Shown: one piece after another, positions 57,444 to 64,000 of the stretch
Numbering within the stretch: the first letter of the stretch is position 1
Layout of the letters: each line of letters begins with the position of its first letter
NCBI GenBank assembly: GCA_023105745.1
Contig: JALGQZ010000009.1
Span: 47,397,967 to 47,461,966, forward strand
Direction: 5' to 3'
Length of the DNA: 64,000 bases
Source: Austropuccinia psidii
Lineage: Eukaryota > Basidiomycota > Pucciniomycetes > Pucciniales > Sphaerophragmiaceae
Notes under the pieces: model-generated
Told to the model about the DNA's origin: nothing
Databases searched by the model: none
Seen by the model: the letters and a program-made list of their open reading frames with translations, nothing else
Made by a program: the position numbers and the translations under genes

Positions 57444-60400
57444 TCAAGCTTTTGAAGAATTGGGTCCTGGCTTGTCAGGATACAGAGAATGGAAATCTTT
57501 GACAAGATCAGGACAATTCTTGAGGTTTTCGGCTGGTTCCCAAGTGGATCTTTCTGGGTCTTGACTGAAACCTTTCCATTCCACCAGATACCATAACTTT
57601 CTCCTCTTGAGCTTAGAATCCAGTACTTGAGAAACTTCCCATTCCTCTTCTTCTTCAATGGTAATTGGAGGAGGAGGCTCTTGATGCCGATTTGGGATTG
57701 TTGATGTCTTGACTGGTTCCAAGAGTGAGATATGGAAGACTGGGTGGATGGATTTCCATTGAGATGGTAAGCATGGGAGCTGACTTTCTTCAAGATTGGA
57801 AAAGGACCCAACCATCTTTCGGATAGTTTTTTGGTGGGTCTGGTTGATTTGATATTCTTGGAGAAAAGCCATACCATGTCACCAGGATTGAAAACAGGTG
57901 GACTTGCTCTACCTTTATCTGCATACCTCTTGAGCCAGTTTATGGAAGCTTCAAGTTCTCTCTTGACATTTTGCTGTACTGATTGGATTTTTGTTGATAA
58001 ATTTCCAGCAGGAGTGTCTTGAGTGATGTGAGCTGAATCAAAATGTGGATCTCTTCCATAAACAGTGAAAAACGGGGATTGCTTGGTTGAAGAGTGATCA
58101 GCATTATTGTACGCAAATTCAGCCAGAGGGAGCCAGGTGTTCCAATCATCTTGATGATAACTGACATACATCCAAAGATACTGTTCTAGTATCTGATTTA
58201 CCCTCTCTGTCTGTCCATCAGTTTCTGGATGGTAAGCAGTTGACAAGTCTCTTGAAATCTTGAACTGATGACAAAGATTGGTCCAAAAGGGAGAAACAAA
58301 GAGTGAACCTCTATCACTGACAATGCTTAACGGAAGGCCATGCTTTGAAAAGATATTCTTGATGAATAAATGGGCCAAGTCCAGGGAAGTGATTGAAGAC
58401 ATTGTTGGAATAAAAACTGCCATTTTTGAGAATCTGTCCACTATGACCAGGATTGAATCAAAGGAATTGGACAGCGGCAGTTGAGTGATGAAGTCCATTG
58501 AAAGACAAATCCAAGGACCATTTGGAATTGGAAGAGGTTTGAGGAATCCAAACTTCTTATGGTGAATATTCTTGTTTCTTGAACACTGTTGACAGGATGA
58601 AACATAATCCTTGATAAATTGAGTCATGCCGGACCAGTGAAAATCATGCTTGACAAGTTTGAGAGTCTTCTCTTGGCCAGGGTGGCCAGCTAGAGGAGAA
58701 TCGTGACGCTTTTGAAGAATACTAAGTTGAATTGTGGAGTCATTTGGGACTACCACCCAATCTTTGAAGAGAAGAAGTTGGGAAAAGGAATCAAGAGAAT
58801 AATCTTGAACAGATTTACCTTTACCCAAATCTTCAAGGATACTTCTGTACTGGGGATCTTGCCATAATTTCTTCTGGATTGAATCAATCAAATTTGAAAA
58901 AGATTCCACCTTGACTGCAAAAAGCCTTGAGGGTTGAACTTCATCTTGCTTAATGAGTTGCTGAAAATTTATTGGATTCTTGCTGATGAAATCCTCCCCC
59001 CTCTCTGGATAAACGTCGTCCCGACATGATAAGGCATCCGGAAGAGTAGCTAGGCGGCCAGGGCGGTAAGTGATTGAGAAATGAAATTCAGAAAGGAATT
59101 CAGCCCAATGGGCTTGACGGCGAGTGAGTAATTTGGAGGTCATGAAGTATTGAAGGGAAGAGTGATCGGTAAGAACTTCAAAAGGGGAAGCCAGTGAAAG
59201 AAGAAAAGCCCTCCAGCGCTTGAGAGCCCAGACGATACCAAGGAGTTCCTTGTCATGAATTTCGCAATTGAGCTCCGCTGGGATAAGCTTGCAGCTGTCA
59301 AATGCAATGGGATGTTTTCCTGAGTCAGAGACCTGACTCAGTACAGCACCCAAGGCATAATCTGATGCATCGGTCTCTACAATGGTGGCTAGAGAAGGAT
59401 TGAAGTGGGAAAGGATTGGAGCGGTGGTGAAAGCCTCTTTGAGTTGATGAAACTGACTAAGAGCTTCCTCATTGAGGGGAAAACAGGAATCTTTCTTGAG
59501 TAAACTGGTGAGTGAACTGATCTTTTTTTAATAATTCTTGATGAAACGGCGGTAGAAGTTGGCAAAGCCAAGGAAGGATTGAAGAGCCTTGAGGTTTCTT
59601 GGAGGCGGCCAATTGAGAATCTGCTGGACTTTTGCTTGGTCCATCTTGAGGCCTTCAGAAGAAACTACATAACCAAGATATTCCACGCTTGAAACATGAA
59701 ACAGGCATTTGGACGCCTTAGCAAAAAGGTTATTGGCTCTGAGTCTGGAAAGAACAGTGGACACATGAGGGGCATGTTCTTCCTCAGATTTGGAAAAGAC
59801 CATAATGTCATCCAAATAAACCACAACATAAACATTGAGAAGATCTTGAAAGATATCATTGACAAGATTTTGAAAAGAAGCAGGAGCATTGGTGAGCCCA
59901 AATGGCATAACCAAGTACTCATAACTGCCATATTTAGTTCTAAAGCAAGTCAAATGTTCATCACCCTCCTTGATTCTGAGCAGGTTATATGCACCACGCA
60001 AATCAATCTTAGAGAATATAGAAGAACCATTAAAGACATTGAGAAGCTGGTTCATAGGAGGAACAGGATACTTGTTCTTCCTAGTAACAGCATTGAGTTT
60101 GCGGTAATCAACACACAAACGGAGGCCACCATCTTTCTTTTTGACAAAAAGAACAGGTCCTCCTGTTGAAGAGGAGCTTGGCCGGATGAAACCTTTCTCT
60201 ACATTCTCTGAAATATAGGCCCTGAGTGTATCTGACTCTTGTTTGGATAAAGAGTAGATCACCCCAACTGGAGGTAGAGACCCCTCCAGCTCGATATGAT
60301 GATCACAGGCACAGTGAGGAGGAAGTTTTTCTGCTTTCACCTTGGAGAATACATCCAGATATTAGTGATAGACAGAAGGAACAACCTTCATCACGGTTTC

Positions 60401-61216
60401 TACTTCTTCTTGCTCTTCCTCTTCATCCCACAACTCCTCCAGGGAGTCATGATAAGATGAAGGAGGAAGGTCCATGTTCCCAAATAAGAGGTGAAGTGAA
60501 GATACAGAATTATCTTCTCTAACATCTTGAATCTCTTTGAAGACTTCAGCTCTAGGAGATATTAATGACTGTGGGGAATGAAGGGAAGGAATATGGACAG
60601 AAGATGGGAATGATGATGTTCTAGAATCACCAACCAGAGCTGCACATGATTTGGCAGAAGAAAAGTCATTACGGAAAGAATTAGAAGGATCAGAATAGTC
60701 CAGATGATCAGGATTAAAGGTGATCAGCCCTTGCCTCCAATCAATAGAAGGATTAAAATGATTAAGAAAGTCAAAGCCCAATATGAGGTCTTCTCCCTTG
60801 GGAGTATCAATGACTAAAAAGTCCCATTTAAAGTTTGGGAAGGAAGGGAGCTCAACCATATATCTAGTATGGTGAGTCACAAATAAGGAAGGAGACTCAG
60901 AGGAGTCAAGAATGATAAGGGGAATCTTCTCTGGAAGTTCTGACATAGTCAATGAGTACTTGTGAACAAACTTCTTTGCAATAAATGAGTGTGTAGCACC
61001 AGAATCAATGAGAATACTGTAAAAAACATCAGAAAGAGAAGAAAAGACAAAAAATTTAAGAGAATTTTTGACACCAGTATTCAGACTGCACAATTGTGCT
61101 CTGGAAGGAAAACTGTGAAGACCATTGAACACAACATGGTCTCCACTCAGGCTTTTCCCTGGCTGGGAAATTGGCCTGATGGTTGGGCAAGCTTGTTCTG
61201 AGGTCTCTTGAAGCAA
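57444..61216 (-). pseudogene. B2 Pol pseudogene with chromodomain
   Basis: The -1 frame entered at the slippery site (61159) is the frame of protease (SILIDSGATHSF near 61010). It continues in the same frame through reverse transcriptase (YLDDIMVFS near 59810), RNase H (VETDASDYALGAVLSQ), integrase finger (HDSPLAGHPG, CQQCSRNK) and integrase core with D (SMDFITQLP), D (VSDRGSLF) and E (DGQTERVNQ). Only two in-frame stops (60362 and 59528) occur before a frameshift near 57770. The chromodomain then follows in the next frame (EEWEVSQVLDSK..LWYLVEWKGF..ERSTWEP, about 57650-57510), and the protein ends at 57444. The upstream 19 codons to 61216 are open but overlap gag. It is inactive with few lesions. 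Confidence 0.92.
61115..61159 (-). promoter_or_regulatory. -1 ribosomal frameshift signal between gag and pol (B2)
   Basis: On the minus strand, GGGAAAA (61159-61153) is followed by the 6-nt spacer GCCTGA with the gag stop, then by an 11-bp stem. GTGGAGACCAT (61146-61136) pairs with ATGGTCTTCAC (61125-61115) with one G-U pair and no mismatch, around a 10-nt loop. The frames of gag and pol differ by exactly -1 at this point. Confidence 0.88.
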
Positions 61217-62487
61217 GACTCAAGACTATGCTTCCCACCACAATAGGTACAAAGACCCTCTTTGATTCTTCTTTATTTTTCAGAACCTTTCAACTTGAAG
61301 TCCTTATTCAACAAGGAAGAATGGGGCTTGTCCCGCTTTTGAGCATGAAAATTCTTCTTCTTTTGACTTGAGCTTGAAGAATTTTGAGGATGAGAAGAAC
61401 TTGACTTTGAGGCTTCTGGCTTCTTCTCTTGATGATGATTCTTCTCCTTTTGCCTCTCATGGTACCTGGTATCAAGTTCCAGGGTAACGTCCATTAAGTC
61501 TTGAAGATAATCAATATTTGAAGGATGGGAGGCCAATTGATCCAGAATCCTGGATGGCAATCCCTTCCTGAAATGATGAATGAGAGCTCTTTCTCCCCAA
61601 TCCCCAATTCTTGAAACCAAACTCCTGAAATTGGCTATTTATAGTGAAACATGGCCACCTTCTTTCATCCTAAGGCCATCCAACTCTGCTTGAGCTTTTC
61701 TAACTTCATTTGGGTCTCCAAATAAAGTGAAGAGTTGGGATTCAAATAATGTCCAAGAATTGAGAAGATAACTTGAGTCTTGATTGGTGAGGTTAGAAAG
61801 ATAAGGCTCGATCCATTTTGCAGCCCTGCCAATAAGAAATGAAGTGGCATAAAGAACCTTCTTCCTGTCTTGAGAGAAGTTTGCCGGATCATTATGAAAG
61901 ATAAGCTGGCATGACTGAATAAAGCTTCTGACCTTGAAGGGCTGAGTTCCATCAAAGCATTCTGGTGCCTTCATAGATGGAGTCTTGAAGGCTGGTGGTC
62001 TTGATGAATCAGAAGAAGAAGCTGCTTGAAGATTGGCCATAATCTGAGTCATTTGCTGCATAATGGCCAATAAAGATGGTTCAGACTGATGAGAGACAGG
62101 CTGATCAGACTGGGCTAGAGTTGGTCTTCCAGTACCTTGGGATGCCCCTACCGGAGCAGGAACACCTTCAGTACCTTCAGACTCTTCCTCTTCCACAGAA
62201 TTCTCCTCCTCCTCTTCACCGTCTTCACCTGGACCTTTGAAACTAGTCCTTGACATGCCTGGAAAACCGCCAACTACTCCTGAAAAAGGATTTGATCTTC
62301 TTGGCACTCTTCCTTCCTTCCTGGATGGTGCTGCTCCTTCCATGCAGGGTCCTATATCTAATTGGGCCCTCAGTTGAGGAACTGCTGGGGTGCCATCAAG
62401 AGGAACTCTTGGAGTAGGAGTAAGAACAGCTTGAGTTCGAGCCTGGGATCTTGTCTGTCTTTCAGGAGGTGAGTGTTGGAGTGGCAT
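61147..62487 (-). pseudogene. B2 Gag pseudogene (447 codons, two stops)
   Basis: From ATG 62487 the frame is continuous to TGA at 61147 except for two in-frame stops (61639 and 61273). Like B it has a basic start (MPLQHSPPERQTRSQ), an acidic stretch (EDGEEEEENSVEEEE), a capsid region (CFDGTQPFKVRSFIQSCQ, GRAAKWIEPYLSN, FGDPNEVRKAQAELDGLRM), a Lys/Ser-rich linker and the knuckle CTYCGGKHSLESC. The total length equals that of B gag within a residue, supporting the start chosen. Confidence 0.9.
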
Positions 62488-63268
62488 GATTTAAAAAAGA
62501 GTAAAATTTAAATAAAAGAGTCAAAACTTGAACAAAACTTGAGGCAAAACCAAAATAGTCTTGAGGATCAAATCAAATCAAATCTTGAGGGGAAAAAATC
62601 AATGAATCAATTAAAGTCTTCAAGTACGTCAATCAATCAATCAGATGAGTCTTGAAGCCAAAGAATCAAAATCAATGAAAATCTTGAAGTCTATAAAATC
62701 AATCAATCAAAATCAATGAAATCAAATCTTGCAGTGAAAATCAATCAGTCAAATGAATTCTTGAGTCAAAAATCAATTTATGTCAAAGTCTTGATGTGAA
62801 ATTCAGCAAATCAATGGAAAAATCTTCAGGTCAATCAAATATCTTGAAGTGAATATCAATTATGTCAAATCAGTCAATCAAATCAATTATCAAGTGAATT
62901 CTTCCTGAAATCAAAATTCTTGAAGAGAAAATCAAATTGAATCCTGATATGAAGAACGTGTCTGAATAATTTGATGAACAATCTGAAAATCAAAATAACA
63001 AGACGCCTGAAATGAGGGATAAAATGAGATTGATGATTGAGATTAAGATTGAAAAGATAAACAGAAAATAAAATTTGTGTCAGCTTTCAAGTTTCAGAAT
63101 GAAGAAATGAGTGAGAGAAAATTGAGAGGTGACAAAGAATCATTAATTTTCATAAGCGTTAAAAAGTCATAATTTCAATGAATGAATGAAATTGATGAAG
63201 AAGGAATGAATAAAATGATGAAGAATGAATGAATAGAATGAAAAGAAATTATGAGTTAATTAATCTAA
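62488..63268 (-). repeat. B2 leader, TTGATT/TCAAGA-rich, with primer site
   Basis: On the minus strand the leader begins TTAGATTAATTAACTCAT right after the LTR; bases 63267-63254 are the exact reverse complement of a 14-base stretch inside the LTR. The rest is dominated by TTGATT and TCAAGA/TTCAAGA motifs. No coding frame is evident. Confidence 0.8.
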
Positions 63269-64000
63269 TGTCACAGGGGCTCTTATGTAAGCAAGAGGGC
63301 CTGGCACTCAGGAATCAAGAGCTCACTTGGAGGGCTCCAAAAGATGATAAGAAATACTATGGAATATATTTCTTAAGCAGGAATAAGAGAAAGGACAAAT
63401 ATGCCAAAGATAACAAAGAATAAGAAGAGTGAAGCCAGAGGCCAAAATAAAAGGAAGCCAACCAAGTGAATCCTCAATTCACTTTTTCAACCTGCCAGAA
63501 AGAACAATGGAATTAGTAAAGGATATGACCACCAATATCCACTGACAGGCAAAGAAAGAAAGAGAAAAAAGGTACTAATGACTGACTTAAGATTATCAGT
63601 ATTAACTTTAATAATGTAAAAGAAAATAAGGATAAAAATAAAGCCAATAGATTAATTAACTGGGGAAAAAGTCCCCAGGTGCTGAAAGGTGGCCAGTATA
63701 TGTGAAAATTGAAAGATTGATCCTGAAGGTGGATCACCGACTGTATTGTCCGAATCGGGCCAATACAGTTCTGGCCATCTTGAATATGAACTGTGTGATT
63801 GAATTCCCACAGTGAAATATGAATTGGCCCAATTGGGCCAAGTACATACAGGTTGATTGATTGCCTCCTGTACGAACCAATTGAGTTGTCCAAGGAGTAT
63901 TGAAATACTTGATGCTGTGACAGCTGATTGAAATGATGGAATACCTCTGAGAATGAACCTTGGAAGAATCCTGAATGAGAGTACCAACCCAACTCCTACA
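63269..64000 (-). repeat. B2 5' LTR, partial
   Basis: The 732 bp seen match 55012-55743 of the 3' LTR almost base for base, with scattered differences. The LTR continues beyond the window end. Confidence 0.92.

Larger units (their letters stand above)
55012..64000 (-). mobile_element. Chromovirus B2, nested in element E (runs off the window)
   Basis: On the minus strand the order is 5' LTR (from beyond 64000 to 63269), leader, gag, frameshift signal, pol with chromodomain, two 3' modules, polypurine tract and 3' LTR (56664-55012). The left flank CAATG (55007-55011) is the candidate target duplication; the right flank is outside the window. It is a close relative of B but has longer LTRs and no antisense gene. 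Confidence 0.93.

Noticed and set aside
1..64000. CRISPR arrays, bacterial operons or rRNA genes
   Set aside because: None are visible; the window has introns and LTR retrotransposons of a eukaryote.

Overview
The window looks like a piece of a very large, repeat-swollen, AT-rich fungal genome. It holds one ordinary spliced host gene, one tRNA gene, and otherwise layers of transposons. Fungal-sized introns (about 45-105 bp), Ty1/copia and chromodomain Ty3/gypsy elements, and a two-exon cysteine-rich gene inside one gypsy element point to a rust fungus (Pucciniales). Several gag/pol families resemble, from memory only, proteins of the myrtle rust Austropuccinia psidii; no search was run.

Layout. 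1-4.9 kb: no gene recognised, one solo LTR (1872-3651). 4.97-6.39 kb: a three-exon pseudogene of a Myb/trihelix-like protein, probably the DNA-binding partner of a Harbinger-type transposon. 6643-11865: a complete Ty1/copia element with 129-bp LTRs that look identical, a target duplication and an uninterrupted 1429-codon polyprotein; it is the youngest insertion. 12131-12209: tRNA-Ala(AGC) with a 7-nt intron. 12619-16348 (minus): a seven-exon Ark1/Prk1/AAK1-type kinase gene, the only clear host protein gene. 16.5-28.2 kb: AT-rich LTR debris, including a solo LTR (18703-27101) split by a decayed minus-strand gypsy element (19940-26525).

28265-48709: a gypsy element (A) with 1.8-1.9 kb LTRs, itself split by a chromovirus (B, 36644-46820). 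B carries gag, pol with a classical chromodomain, a duplicated 3' module and an antisense two-exon gene. 50.3-52.0 kb: remnant of a Tigger/pogo transposase. 52062 onward: a third A-like element (E), interrupted in gag by a second chromovirus (B2, minus, 55012 to beyond the window end).

Most informative signals. B and B2 share, at the gag stop codon, a GGGAAAA slippery heptamer, a 6-nt spacer and an 11-position stem-loop, i.e. a textbook -1 frameshift signal placing pol in the frame actually observed. Both also have a sequence just inside the LTR that is the reverse complement of bases inside the LTR next to a conserved hairpin, suggesting Tf1/sushi-style self-priming. The copia element instead has a Drosophila-copia-like primer site matching the anticodon region of initiator tRNA-Met. 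Target duplications (AAAGG, CTTTT, TTATT, TGGGT, TTACC) define the nesting order.
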